Shown: positions 11,831 to 24,180 of the stretch, piece by piece
Numbering within the stretch: position 1 is the first letter of the stretch
Layout of the letters: every line of letters begins with the position of its first letter
From: Saccharina japonica
Taxonomy: Eukaryota > Sar > Phaeophyceae > Laminariales > Laminariaceae
Assembly: GCA_008828725.1 (NCBI GenBank)
Contig: MEHQ01003444.1
Span: 1-64,000, forward strand
Length of the DNA stretch: 64,000 nucleotides
Direction: 5' to 3'
Translations under genes and position numbers: made by a program
Notes under the pieces: model-generated
The model's database searches: none
What the model saw: only the letters and a program-made list of their open reading frames with translations
Told to the model about the DNA's origin: nothing

Positions 11831-12498
11831 CGTATGGCAAAAAATTCACAATCCTACTTTGCTATATGATTCAGGAAAGGGCTAAGTCAAACTGATACAT
11901 TGCCACACGATCTGCCGTAGTCGGCAACTAGCTGTATCAGAACGGCTGCCCCACCCTCCCCCCCTTCCCCTTGTCGCCTCTCTTGGCATCCTCAGCTGCG
12001 TCAGCACCACCGTATCCGATGAGTGGGTGTGGATCGCTCAACATTTTCCTGCAAGTTTCCGCTCCCTGACGACCAAAACTCAACCCCAAACCCTCTGCTG
12101 CTGTGTGTGCTATTATTGCTGTGACCCTAACCCAAACCCCAAACATGGCCCGAAACGAGCGATAAACAGGGTGTAAACTTTAAACGCGGCTGAGCCGCTT
12201 GTTGTTGTGTCAATTCTTTAAACAAATGTTGCAAACGGCATACCACGATTTTTTAATACTCTCCTCATACACTAATCGGTAGTTGGAAAAAACCCCCCCG
12301 AAAATTCCTACGGGATGCTATATACGATGCTACGATGCTGCTGCGCCCAAAAGCGATGCTCACAACTCAAACCAACATGAAAATGGGGGGGGCTGTAAAA
12401 TACAAATAAATATCATACGACGTATTATACATAAATATTCCTACTACGAGTACTACGTAAAAATCTAATATATAGTTATTATAACCCGGTCGTCCCGG

Positions 12499-12790
12499 GG
12501 GACTATGATAGCAGGTAACCACGAAGTCTGTTAAGTTTGAGGTCGAGGGTTCGAGTCTCCGAATGGAGATTCTTATTCTCAAATGTGACACCAAAACTGT
12601 CTAGCGACTATTATTATAGCGTGGGTAGGAACAATTCGACGAGGTAGAGTCGACGAGGGAAGACTGTGTCCTAAAATATTACAGCGATAAAAATGCAAGG
12701 CACATACCATGTATACCGTAGTGGATAAGAGCCTACTTAGTGGCCCCGGATCTGAGTTACGACCACAGAGGAGGGAGAGAGGGAAGAAGG
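12499..12790 (+). mobile_element. SINE-like element with tRNA-Asn-derived head
   Basis: 12499-12567 resembles a decayed tRNA-Asn(GTT): TCTGTTAAG supplies an anticodon-loop sequence with GTT, followed at normal spacing by AGGTC and a near-consensus pol III B box, GGTTCGAGTCT. The D arm and acceptor stem no longer pair, so it is not a working tRNA. The body (AGCGTGGGTAGG...CAATTCGACG...GAGTCGACGAGGGAA...GGATCTGAGTTACGAC) is shared, inverted, with 16856-17025, which shows that it is dispersed. Confidence 0.55.
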
Positions 12791-13332
12791 GCGAAGACAG
12801 TAGGCAGTAAATGGGATGAACAAAAACAAACGAACAGATAATAATGTGGAAGACAGGTCGTAGATACCTATCGTAGATCCCGTACACGCATGCGCGAAAG
12901 GACACGTCACCGGTCAGGCAATATACGATCCTGGGTCACGAGCGGTGTCACCCGTCATAGACGGCGTTGACCCGTCCCCAGGGCACTTTTGCCTAAACGG
13001 TGTCTAGTTCCGCCGCACCGAGCGTGGGCTCCCGCCCACGGTCATAATAAGCTTTAGCATACCTCCTTGCTACATATCGAAAGAGAAAGGTCTCAGTGTG
13101 CGTCCGCTGTGACGACGATCGTCAAGGGACCTCAGCACGGTGACGCCCTCTCCGCTACGACTTCAGCTCCGCGACACCTGCCCCGCTCCAGCCCCAGTTC
13201 GTACGAGTACCTGATCAGCAAGACCGTCTCCTCTACTTCGACTTCGGCACCGCGTGAGAGACTACACGTTTACAATAATGTAAATATATACCTGGTATAT
13301 GATATATTGAGGGCGTGCCGAACAATATTTTT

Positions 13333-13591
13333 TCGATACCTAACTACAGTATCTAAAATAGTCAGAATGGAAAACCAATCGGAGCACTGTGATCGCTGCA
13401 CGATTTAGAACAAAACAGTATTTTTTCCTGAATTTTCGCTCAGGGGGGGGGTCTTTAAAACCAAGTGATTGTTTTTGGAAAATTTCAAAACAAAATCTTG
13501 AAAAAACTTGTTTTGAGCTAAATCGTCCAGGGATCACAGCAGTGCTCCTACTGTTTTTCCATTCTGACCATTCTAGATAGTTAGGTGTCGA
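13333..13591. mobile_element. Foldback MITE
   Basis: CCTAACTACAGTATCTAAAA...AGTCAGAATGGAAAA...GAGCACTG...CGATTTAG at the left is mirrored at the right by CTAAATCGTCCAGGG...CAGTGCTCCTACTG...CATTCTGACCATTCTAGATAG then TTAGG. The arms are about 85 bp with a ~90-bp loop holding a G9 run. Noncoding, class unknown. Confidence 0.6.
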
Positions 13592-14156
13592 CAAAGTACT
13601 TTTCGGACGCCCCTGGATACTGTATATATGTAATAATGTATACGAGTATATATACTGCTGTATGTATTTTTTGTACGTATGTAAATTTTGTTTTTTTCCC
13701 CGCCTTAATGTTCCTCGGGGTATATAGAAACCTGTTAATAGTACTTATTGTCCTCGTTGCGTATCCATCCTTGCTGCAGCGCGGGGTATTTTTGTATTTT
13801 TTCACGCTCTTTGGGATTTAAAAAAACACATGGTACGAGTACGACCGATTAATTCGGTTGTTGGGACTTTTTTTTGTTTTTTGTGCGTGTCACGTCAGAC
13901 ACGCTTGTCGGGTTTTCTATATATACGTACATACGTACACATCAAGGCATTAATTCGTCTTCTGTTGTGCGCCCCGCAGCAGCGTAGCAGGCGACGCAAA
14001 TAAAAAAATGCGATATATATATGTGCGAATATATATACGCCTGAAAACCAAGTAAAAGGTCGAGAAATCTGATTTTCGGCTACGGCGAAGAGAAAAATGT
14101 GCCTGATAAACATAATAAAATCCTACGGCGAATATATAAAAAAAGCAGGCTTGTAA
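13592..14156. other. No recognisable gene
   Basis: AT-rich with TATATACG strings; nothing recognisable on either strand. Confidence 0.35.
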
Positions 14157-14420
14157 TGGGCCGAGGCTGATGGACCTGCCCGGGGTTGGGCACCGGCCCG
14201 GCCCGGCCTAGCCCATCGATTTTCGATATGATGTGCCGCGGCCCGGCCCGGTCCGACCCACCAATGTTTCAGAGAGTGAGCCGCGGCCCGGCCCGGCCCA
14301 TCACATGGCAGCGAGGCCCATGAGACACGGGATCTATATAGATCGGCCAGACAATTTTCATGGGCCGTCCCGGGAATTTGACGGGCCGCCCCATGGCCGG
14401 CCCATGTCTTGTCCCGTACT
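14157..14420 (+). repeat. GGCCCG-rich degenerate tandem block 1
   Basis: Variants of GCGGCCCGGCCCGGCCCATCA recur every 40-60 bp. Same composition and orientation as 15030-15450, with a CAG/CTG-rich stretch (14635-14775) between the two. Confidence 0.55.
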
Positions 14421-15029
14421 AAAAGGTGCATGAGTGTACGTTGACGTGATTTTGTTTTTCGATTCATTTTTTTCGTATTTTTCCGGTCTGGATTTGGAGG
14501 GTCAGCTGTTTTCGGCCCAGGAAACACGCCTAACCAGTACCCACTACCCACACAATTCGGCTCCATCAACGACTTTATCCAATGGCTTCCGTCCCGACTG
14601 TGGACCACCACCTCCTCGTGCTGCTGCAAAACACTCGCAGCAGCAGCAACAGCAGCAACACGTGGTGCTGCAACACCCGGTACTACTACTGCAATACAAC
14701 ATGCTGCCGCAACTCCCAGCAGTACTGCTGCAATAGTTCATGCTGCTGCAACACCCGGTAAAACAACTGCTGCAATACGTTCCGCTGCCGCGAGACGAAG
14801 CAGGGCAAGAGCGCCATGCTGCCTGCGTCGCGGAGACGGCGATAAGTGTCGTCCATACACCCACTACGGTACCAAGGTGCTCATCCGACATTTGCAGAAG
14901 GCATCATAGTACCCGAGGCGGTTTGCCAGAGATGCATCCTACGAACGTACGAGTAGCTGTTTTTGGAGGACATCAAACCAATTACTTACATCCAAAATGT
15001 CGTAGCTGTAGCAGTATTACACCACATAT

Positions 15030-15450
15030 CACAGGCCGTGGCCCAGGCGGGCCCATCAAAACACGTGGGCCACCTCATGGGCACAGTGGAGGTCGTAGTA
15101 GCAGTATCGGTAGCACACCATATATCATGGGCAGTGGTGCGAGCCGGCCCGTCAAGACACATGGGCCGCTTCATGGGCCGGGTGGAGCGGCCCATGTAGA
15201 GCCCACATATCAGGGACCGCGGTCCGAACCGGCCCATCAAAATTCGAAAGGATGGGCTGCGGCCCGGCTAGGCCCATCAAATTCTCAGAGGATGGGCTGC
15301 GGCCCGGTCAGGCCCATCAAACTTTCAAGGGATGGGCCGCGGCCCGGCCCAGCCCAGCACATTTTCAAATGTTGACGGCCCGGCCCGGCCCGGCCCGGCC
15401 CATCATTTTTTCAAAAGTCGCGGCCCAGCCCGGCCCGGCCCGGACAAACG
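15030..15450 (+). repeat. GGCCCG-rich tandem block 2, 40-bp unit
   Basis: Three units of exactly 40 bp starting GATGGGCTGCGGCCCGG lie at about 15251-15370, flanked by more diverged copies. The frames across it give Arg/Pro/Gly/Ala repeats of no recognisable family. Confidence 0.65.
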
Positions 15451-16124
15451 GCACATGAGAAGCCCTGAAAAAAAGGTGCCTAGTACTTGGTTTCAACTAT
15501 GGCGAATAGGAAAAGGGGCCTAAAAGATGTCCAACTAAGGCCAAAATGACCAAACAAAGTGCTTAAACAAAAGAAACGCCCACGGCTCGAATTATTAATA
15601 AAAAAACTGAAAAAAAACATCGCCCACTACGTACGGCGATTTAGAACAAAATACCCTCAATGTTTTCCTCGACTCCGGCGAAAAATAAACGAGCAACAAA
15701 AATTTAAGCCCTAAGCGAAAAATTTCGCGCCCTTAAAACCGGGCGTTGCGCTGCGCGCAACCAACCTCGAGGCGACTACTGTTGTTGCGCCAAGCGGTTA
15801 TTTTGACCCAAACGTTGCCCCTGCGTAACAGCGCAACCAGCAACAACAGCTAATTAATGCCCTGGTACACATTCCAGGTATTTACGAACGAACGTCGTAC
15901 GAGTATTATGATAGTACAGTACTGTAGTACTTCAGAGTATATACGTACGAGTGCGTATTCATACTTTATTTCGGAGGATTTGGCCATTCCCCTGCAGGGT
16001 CGCAGGGTTAATTACGTTATCCGTCCGTACACGGTTTATTGCACTCAGCACGGTGCAGATCATGTAGCACCAATATAAATATGACATGTATACCAATTGG
16101 TTAGATGGATTCGTCTCTGAACAG
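15451..16124. other. No recognisable gene
   Basis: AT-rich sequence with GCGCAACC strings around 15735-15840; nothing else recognised. Confidence 0.35.
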
Positions 16125-16760
16125 CACGACCCCTTTATTGGCCGTTCCGCGTTCTGACAGAGGATCTTCGCCGCTCTGACAGAGAGGCAGGGCTTATTGC
16201 TGGACTGCAATTGCAGCATTTATTTGTTTGATCTGCTGGTTGATACGCTATGACAGAGTTACTTATTTTGCAGGGATAGCTGCTGTCGAGTTACGCCGGT
16301 TGATTTATTTCCCCAACTCAAAAACAAATTTGCAGTACTGCAACTACTACTTACTGCTGTGCCCTGGCCCCGTTTGATGCTTTGACCCGGCAGCCCTTCC
16401 CATTTGGCACTCAAACCCCGACTAAACACGACCCCTTTCCCCTTTATTGGCCGTTCTTCACCGTTTTGGCAGAGGTTCTTCACCGCTCCGACAGAGAAGC
16501 AGGGATTGCTTGACTGGAATTGCAGCATTTTAATTGTTTGACCGCCTCCGCTGGTTGATACGCTATGGCATTTACTTGTGTTTACAGGGGGACTACTGTA
16601 ACAGTTACTGCTGTCGAGTTACAGTATATCGGTTGAATCGTTTCACCAATACATAAACAAGTTTTCAGTTCGTACTATACAACTACTATACACGCACGGC
16701 TGTGCTCTCGCCACATTTGATAGGCAGCCCTTCCCATTTGACACTCAACCTCCGACTGAG
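16125..16760. repeat. Imperfect tandem duplication, ~302-bp period
   Basis: CACGACCCCTTTATTGGCCG...GACAGAGAGGCAGGGCTT...TGGTTGATACGCTATG...CTGCTGTCGAGTTAC...CAGCCCTTCCCATTTG is duplicated once (16125-16426, then 16427 to about 16760). Minus-strand frames in both copies translate to related peptides because of the duplication; stops and indels argue against a gene. Confidence 0.65.
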
Positions 16761-16855
16761 TGCCCCCTGAAAAAATAGTACGCCCTGCAGGGTGGTCGAG
16801 GCCCACTAGGCACACCGACCCCATTTGGCATCTTATATTGTCTATCTACGTTCTA

Positions 16856-17025
16856 CGTGGATATTTTTAGTCGCAACTCAGATCCCCGGGGTCACACAGC
16901 AGGCCCTTCTCCCCCCTCCCTACTACCGTTCTCGTGTCTTACTTTTTATTCACGAGAATGTTGCAGTCGTTTATTCCCTTGTCGACTCGCGTCGAATTGC
17001 GCCTACCCACGCTCTGCGATCTCAG
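16856..17025 (-). mobile_element. SINE-like body, second copy, inverted
   Basis: The reverse complement of this stretch matches the body of 12499-12790: AGCGTGGGTAGG, CAATTCGACG, GAGTCGACAAGGGAA and GGATCTGAGTTGCGAC occur in the same order. I do not see a tRNA-like head beyond 17025. Confidence 0.5.
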
Positions 17026-17184
17026 CAGTTTCACCTCCACGGTGGGGTTTTCTCTCTCCCTCTCACATGATCGTAGTAAGGGTCAAGACCATCTGCCTGG
17101 GTTGTTTAACTTATTATATTCCTTGCCCCTTTCTCCGGTTGTCGTTCGCCCTGGGCCCCAGACTCTGGTTTTCTTGTGTACCAG

Positions 17185-20100
17185 GCCGTCGATGAATATG
17201 GAAACCCAAGCACATCATTCGCGTTGTCGGTGAGCTCTCCTTATATACAATATGCTATAACGAAGAAACCGGGACCTCTCTCGTGTTAAATGGTAGGACA
17301 CTACGCTACGTGTTTTCAGTAGGAAAGGCTATATCGCAAGAGGTCTTGCCGTTTGGGCCCTCACTGAATATGTTAATAAAAGTTGGGTGTCTGTGCACTT
17401 GCGCATATACTGCTGTACGTGGTGTTGCCTACGAGGGTACTATAGCTTTGAGTACATACCCCGTGTACGCCAGCTGCAGGTTTGAGCAGCACCGCGCGTG
17501 ATACCTTGGTTGCACTGTACATGTTGTGCTGTATGTCGCTCGTATTTGGTTTTTCAACTCACTCAGATTGGGCTTAGACCGACGCGCGTGTCCGTATAGA
17601 AGAAAGTGTGTTGGTTTTACGTCCAAATATGCACTTCTGCGTCACCAACGCTTGCCGAAACTTGGGCGATCGGGGAGACAGTTTCTCGCGCTACTTATTT
17701 CTCCAATATAACGAAGCAGGAGGATGGCAATCGGCGGAGACCCCGTCGCAGTAACACACATTGTTTTTGTCATGCACGTGCTGTTGCTTACGTCGGGAGG
17801 TAGCACTCTTGCTTCGGCGTTACTCTGCATGTTGCAGCGGCAATCGCCACGACTTCCGCGGTACCTGGACATGGCACTAATCATACACAGCAGTAAAACT
17901 AGAAGCTGCATGGTGATCTGCATTTTTAAACACGTCTGTGTATAGATATACTACTGCGACTCCACGCAAAAATTACTTGATTGCGTTTCTTGCGCAAAGC
18001 AACTCTGACGATACACACCCTTTCGCCCCTGGCTTTTTGTTTTTGCTTGTTTCGTTTTTGGGTTCTTTGGGCAACCACAGAACAATCTGTACAAGTATCC
18101 GGACATCTACGTGTGCTTGTACAACTTTTACGGGTGCGACGACCAGGGGTTGGAGGAGGGTTGCATGCGCTCCGCACAAAGCACGGAGGGGGGAAATTCT
18201 ACGGCGGTGTTCAATCCGGGCGGGGACCAAGAGCAAGATATCCGAGTTGACGCATTCCTAACTCCAGATGTGAGACCCCCCCCCCCCCCCCTACGTCGGT
18301 TCCTGTTTACCCGCCGCTGGTGGGAAGGGCTGTTGTTGTAGACCGCAGACGTAACGCCAAATACAGTCAATGAACAGCAGTATCGATATTTTGTTTGCAG
18401 ACTTTGACACATGCCAAAAACACACGCTACGGTAGAGCTGCACCATTTTTCATAATTTGGTTTTCCCGGAGTTCCTCACTTGAGGGGCTCTATACTAATA
18501 GCAAGTAGAAAAAGCTGATTTTGAGTAAAACGAAAGTGCAATCTGATGAACGATTTCATGGCTTAGACCAACTATTATGGGAAATTTATTTTTGGGCCCT
18601 CAGAACTGAGTTTTTTAGCCAAAAATACGCGATTTACTCGGCGGTACGGCCAAAAACACCGATAGACTCGTCAGGATGCTCCCCGTAGTTTTCGTAGAGC
18701 TTTCTGACGTACTTTTTCGTTTCTCCAGGGTCGTAGTTTTTGACTGTTCGTCCAAGTTGCCAGTTCTGAGGACATGGTGATTTTTAGCCAAAAATCCTCA
18801 AAGATCCATTATTTTTGGCCCCAGTTCTGACCAACAAGCCTTATTTCTGGAAACTGATTAGTTGTGATTAGTTGCGCCAAAAATCAAAACGAGACCCTAG
18901 AAAAACGGAGAACTGCTCCAGAAAGCCCTCGAAAAACTACGGGGTGGTTATTTAGGAGTGTATCGGTGTTTTTGACTGTCCAACGGAGTAAAATGGGTAT
19001 ATTGGGCCTAGAAATCAGTTCCTGGAGCCCAAAAATAATGTTTCCCATAATAGTTGGTCTTAGGAATACAAAGGAAGGAAAACAACCATGTGGCAAAAAT
19101 GGAGGGAGTGGCATTCCGACATAGGTTGGGGTTGAGGAGACCGCGCCGTCCTTCCGAAATATTTTCTTAACAAAACGTGCTGTCACTATCGTAGCATGGG
19201 GTCGGCTGTGGTCCATTGTGCAATGTCTGCCTCGACCATGGTGCACACCACGTCCCACCTACCCATTATCAGCGCGCGCTTACCTAATGCCTCGGAAACA
19301 CGAAACCCCGTGGAATCCATGCGCCACAACGCGTGTGCGAAGGAACGAGCTGTCCGCGTTCGTTCCAACGAAGTACGATCCAGCGACCGGTGAATACGCA
19401 TAACCGCCTGCCTTTTTGTGTCGCGGTCCTGTTCCGGTTGCAGAGAGGCTGGTGCGTGGAGTTCGCTGCTTCGGAGGTAGTCCTTGCCGAGGGAGAGCAA
19501 CGGGCAGAAGACTACATCCTGCTAAACGTGAGGAACCCCCAAGAGCATATATAACTATCGTTAGAACAACTACAATATGCTTAATTGTGTAACCTACCGA
19601 AAGGTTATCTCGCGCAACGAGCGCGAGGCACTACGCATATTTGGGGCGAGAGCCCCGCCATTGTTTGCATATCAACGTTGCCGTCACCATGCACTGTCAA
19701 TACGGCTGCACATGACACGAAGATGTGCGTCACCGAGCGCGCGTTCACGCTCATTGTCGAGTAGCACGTTCTCCTCCTACGAAAACGTTCACTGCTGCTG
19801 CTGTAGTAAAGCATGTGCCAACCATTCCTACCACACTGCCGCTCTACTATCCGTTCCGACGAAAGATGCACTGGTACCCGGGTGGGAGCGCGATCAACGC
19901 CTCGACTACGTGCATCGAGGAAGAAGGGGAGTGGGAATCTCATAGGTGAGCTTTATTGCGCGAATCGCTCCATCTCTCTAGCATATACACGAACATCAGC
20001 TCAAACAGCTGTGGATTTGATTTGCTTTAAATCTATATCCACCGCGTTGCCTTTTACAAGTTGGCCTTGAAGCAGGTATAGCGACAAATCAGGTAAAGGG

Positions 20101-23100
20101 TTTAAATGAAGTGTCTCCTGCGCGTTGAACTATTGTGTGCAGTATGTCCTCGATTTTCTGTGGATGGAACAACCTATACTACGGCATCAGCAGGTGGAGG
20201 GGGCCCGTTTTCCCCAAATGAAAAAAGGTCGTGACAGCATAGTACTGCTGCCCCGCACAAGCTTGAAACTGAGTCCAGTATAGCTGAACTTGTGTATTCT
20301 CCCCCCCCCCCCCCCTACTTCCGCCGTTCCCCCTGACAGCGAGAGCGTATTCATCCACTTGCGCGACTCAGAAACCGGAGTTCCGTCGGCCGGTATCCAA
20401 GTGGCTTACTCCTGCATGACGAGCGCGTCCCACAGCCACGTCTTTAGTCACGTGGTGAGTGCGTAGGCCAGACGCGTACTGCGATAGAGGCAGCACGTTT
20501 TGATTTTTTGCCTTGTAAGGAAAATAGTTTCTGCACGACAGGGGCTCCTTAACCCATGATCTTTAGAATGTCATTGTTTTTTTCGTTTTCTTTTGGCAAT
20601 AACTGAAGTTTTTGTATACCTTGGCCTTTGGGATTGTTTATCGGCTTGCACGTTTTCTTTTATCGCGACATCAGCTTTTTTTTCGCGTACTATTAGCATG
20701 GAGCTCCTCAAGTGGTCACCCTCTCAGAATTAAAGCAAACATGGTGGGTATATCTTAGCATGTGTCACCCGATATTTCGCTGGGGCGCTCCGTGACTCTG
20801 TTGTTTGACAAAGTTGCCGCTGTAGACGCGTCGCTAGGTGCACGCGCGTGGTGTACACCATAATCGTGGAGGACAGCGAAAACAACGTATAGCACCACAC
20901 GATCTACCACACGCGGGTCGTACGTTAGATATCACAGACGCCACACATCAATGAATCGACATTTATAGATTGTCACAGACCCTAGTCGAGTACGATCATG
21001 TCACGTACCCGGGCCGTACCGTACCATTTATATCACTGGCCCCGGCAGGCGAGCCACCCAGTCGATGCGCCATCCGGGCACAGATGACTCAGGTGTCCAC
21101 GACGCTTTGCCATACAATAACGAAACCCCAAAACTCCGTAGACCAGTGTCAACCACCGCAGTATGACAAACGTATTGGGAGTGTTTCTGGGAATGTTTGT
21201 TGGAATGTTCGACACCTCGAAGTTTAGGTTCATGCGGTTGTGCAGCAAGCCCCCGGAGAAGCACAGCAGCGGGGCTCGCTATGCTCGTTTATGAAGGATA
21301 AACCAATGAGCCACTTAGTCAGCGCTGAGTGAGTGGCTCGGTGGTTTCTCCTGTATAAACGAATAGCTTACACCGCGCCGTAGTGCTGTCCAGGAGTCTT
21401 GCTGTGTTCTAGTGAGATGTGGTACACGATGTGTTGCACTCTCAGGGGAGACGTACACGCCATTCTTGAGGCTGGGCTGGGGGGACCGTAATAGTTCATG
21501 CTCGTCGCTGCAAAAAACTGAACACTTTGTCTTTGGTGTTCGTGCAGGGGATCGGGCTTACGAAAGAAAAAAATCTGAGCGGAGAAGACAAGGCCACGTA
21601 CAACGCTTTGTCAACGTCGTCCGCCATCTACAAGGACAAGGTACGAACCCCGCACTCGTAATCGTGCGATCCCCACTCAGTAAGACAGAGGACCCCGAGC
21701 GAAGGTTATTTCCGGCTAGCGCACCCAACGAAGGTCTTCTCGAGACGAGATCGAAACTGATGCCTCGGTTGCAGATAACGAGCGCGGCCGAGTGCATATT
21801 TCTCTAACGGGCTGCGAACACGCTACTACTGTTGCGCCAACACGCAAGAAGTCGGGGGGGTTTGGTATATGTAAGTACTTATTATATCGTCTACCTTCCG
21901 ATTGATGGAGTTTTTAATACGTGCTTCTTCCATTGCTTACAATTACAGGGAGGCAGCGTGCCGCCCTCTGCCCTAATGCGGAAACCTCCCTCTCGACCCC
22001 TTATCCTCACGCAGAGAGACGACGCCATCACAGGAATCACGAGACCCTACGCCTGGTTGTCTATGGAAATAGCCCAGGTTACAAACTCGCTGGAGGAGAT
22101 CAAGGAGGTCGATCCCGTCCAAATCGCCGAGATCTTCGGAAATATCGGCGGATTTTGGGGTGAGCCAAAAAAGGAGATAAACATGCTGATGACGACGCGG
22201 CTTGGTGACATTTCGTGCTGGTTTTCTTCTCGAGGTGGCGTTGGGACCCAGTGGGTCCCATTTTCCAAAGGCGACTCACTGGAGGAGCTCTTGACACCTC
22301 ACCCCGAACAATCTACTTGTATGTTTTTTATCAATAGTTGTAAGGGCCCATATTAACGAAGAAGAAAAAAAAACAATTTGGAAAAAAATATATTCAAATC
22401 CGCTTTTCATTGGTCAACACACGCACCAGCACCAAAGATTAGGATCTTGGGGCATAATATTTGGTGCTGGTGCGTGTGTTGACCAATGAAAAGCGAATTT
22501 GAGTTTTTTTTTTCCCCAAATTGAATTTATTTTATACTCGTTAATTCGGGCCCTAAGCTTGTCCCGATGAACTATCCACGGCCCATGCATGTAAAATAAC
22601 GGACAGTATACGCAGTAAAACACAGTAGTACGCTAATTTTGTTTTATGAGGTTCCTCACTGGAAGAGCTCTATACTATTAGGGCCCGAATTAACGAGTAC
22701 AAAATAAATTCAATTTGGAAAAAATAAAATTCACATTCGCTTTTCATTGGTCAACACACGCACCAGCACCAAATATTATGCCCCAAGATCCTAATCTTTG
22801 GTGCTGGTGCGTGTGTTGACCAATGAAAAGTGGATATATATTTTTTTCCAAATTGTTTTTTTTCTTCGTTCATACGGGCCCTTAGTAAGTCACCCACAAA
22901 CTGTTTTTGGTGAAAAAAACGAAAAACGTGCAACCCGACGAAACAAAATCGTTTTTCGACGCGTGCTACACGGTAGAGGTAGCAGTTTTTGGCTGAATCG
23001 TTTTCTGAACGATCGGGCTCCTTAACCCAAATTCGTCGGACTTTTATATTTGTGACGAATAATGTTTCAGACTATACTTCGGTCAGGATATTTCTCATCC

Positions 23101-24180
23101 GGCGGCACTTTTATTTTCCTCCAGGATCATTTTTTTTCGCTGAGGTATGACGCTCCTTATGTGAGGAGCTCAGAAAAAGCATGGTGCACCCGAGGGTGGT
23201 CGAAAACTTATTTTTCGACATCTCACAGAATTTTTTGTTCGTTAGGGGGAGGGGGGGAGTTACTACAGTGAAACCAAGTGAAAAAAATGAAAAAAAAATG
23301 ATATTTGTTTTCCCCATTTTCTTATTTCAGCATGTGATGACAACGGTTGCAACGGTTTTCTATTCCGACCTCTGGGGCTGTGGTGTGTCGTTTTCTCTTT
23401 TTTCCGGACGCCCCTGGTGCACCCTCTATCGTAACATGCGTCTTTCGAAAAACAGCATAGGCCGTTTGGACGATTTTGGGTGAAATCATTTTGTTTTTTA
23501 GTCAAAACGTGCTACCGCTCTCGCCGCACGGGTCCATCACAAGTTTTGCCTTCCAGCGACATTGGAAATACGTTGACTCCAAATTGCTAACCCTTGCTTT
23601 GCATGCGTCTCGGGGCCTTGTTTGCGCGCGACCTCCGAACCGTGAGGCGAAGAGTTTCCGGCAGGAGTGTCGTACCTCAATCGTTACCAAGCGAGATGGA
23701 AATGACGAACAACATTGGTTTGCTGATTCCCCCCGGCGAAGATTAGCGACGACCTCCAGGACACACCTAGTTTGTGTCCAATGGCAAAGACATGCATGTT
23801 GTCTCTCACGGGTCTCGTGTGTATTGTCTAACCCATCCCATAACTCCGCCGGATTGTTTTCTATTTGCCGCGCAGATTTACTCCTTCTGTTATGGCCGGT
23901 CTTCTTCGTTGCGGCGGCGAGTCAGAGCCCCCACCTCAAGATTCGCAACTTCAGGAAGTCGGTGTCGAAAGGGCTCACCAGGGCGGTTAGACAGAAAAAC
24001 GCTGCAGACACGGGGGAAGCAAAACCTGAGTGGGATTCGTTCGATGAGGATCCTGGTGAACAGGTGCGCGAGCGCGTTTGGTATTACCGCAAACATAAGA
24101 CCCATGTTCGATTCGCCCGCCTGGTGCCGATGCACATCTCTCCCCCCGCGGCAGTTGACCACAAAGAAAGGACTACCTAG
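17185..24180 (+). CDS. Multi-exon gene for a single-pass membrane protein (5' end unresolved)
   Basis: Exons with GT-AG borders and one continuous frame: 18081-18269, 20344-20454, 21548-21640, 21949-22159 and 23876-24180 (TAG stop). Junctions are phase 0 except the last, phase 1, where G plus AT completes an Asp codon. A 45-bp exon at 17185-17229 (starts AVDEYGN) fits the phase but is less sure, and earlier exons are not found. The 18081 exon (NNLYKYPDIYVCLYNFYGC) is Cys-containing and looks extracellular or lumenal. A hydrophobic segment beginning GNIGGFW is completed in the last exon (LLLLLWPVFFVAAA), followed by a basic RNFRKSVSKG tail and an acidic stretch. This suggests one membrane span near the C-terminus with a cytosolic tail. 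I do not recognise the family by name. Introns are 308-2074 bp and hold MITEs. The acceptor at 20344 could instead be at 20340, but only 20344 keeps frame. Confidence 0.7.
18563..19062. mobile_element. PIF/Harbinger-type MITE in an intron
   Basis: A 494-bp element (18566-19059) with TIRs starting GACCAACTATTATGGGAAA and a 3-bp target duplication TTA on each side (18563-18565, 19060-19062). The inverted similarity extends about 190 bp inward (AAAAACACCGATA, CCCCGTAGTTTT, GCTTTCTG are mirrored) around a ~110-bp centre. No coding. It lies in the intron 18270-20343 of the membrane-protein gene. Confidence 0.75.
22341..22556 (+). mobile_element. PIF/Harbinger-type palindromic MITE, copy 1
   Basis: A 210-bp near-perfect palindrome (22344-22553) with GGGCCC termini and TAA on both sides. 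Its core CATTGGTCAACACACGCACC continues as AGCACCAAA and is mirrored across a short centre around GATTAGGATCTTGGGGCA. In intron 22160-23875. A second copy is 125 bp away and a third lies at 51159-52067. Confidence 0.85.
22678..22884 (-). mobile_element. PIF/Harbinger-type palindromic MITE, copy 2 (inverted)
   Basis: A 201-bp element (22681-22881) with GGGCCC termini flanked by TTA (22678-22680 and 22882-22884). The asymmetric centre (TATTATGCCCCAAGATCC then TAATC) is the reverse complement of copy 1, so the two copies stand in opposite orientation in one intron. Confidence 0.85.
22955..23195 (+). repeat. Dispersed ~240-bp repeat, copy 1
   Basis: GGTAGAGGTAGCA...TTTTGGCTG...GATCGGGCTCCTTAACCCAA then ATTCGTCGGACTTT, and GAGCTC...CAGAAAAA...GGTGCACC at the other end. 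The same order occurs at 34420-34680, and a more diverged copy ends at about 41735. Noncoding; in an intron here. Confidence 0.6.

Noticed and set aside
12499..12575. tRNA-Asn gene
   Set aside because: B box and anticodon loop fit, but acceptor and D stems do not pair and the sequence continues as a dispersed repeat; a SINE head.
17606..17803. Possible exon of the membrane-protein gene between 17229 and 18081
   Set aside because: A protein-like stretch (ATYFSNITKQEDGN) is open, but no acceptable acceptor and donor pair in phase could be found.
20970..21300. Possible transmembrane exon (VLGVFLGMFVGMFDTSKF)
   Set aside because: Open after an AG, but no donor in the right phase to join 21548, and the flanking exons already join in frame without it.
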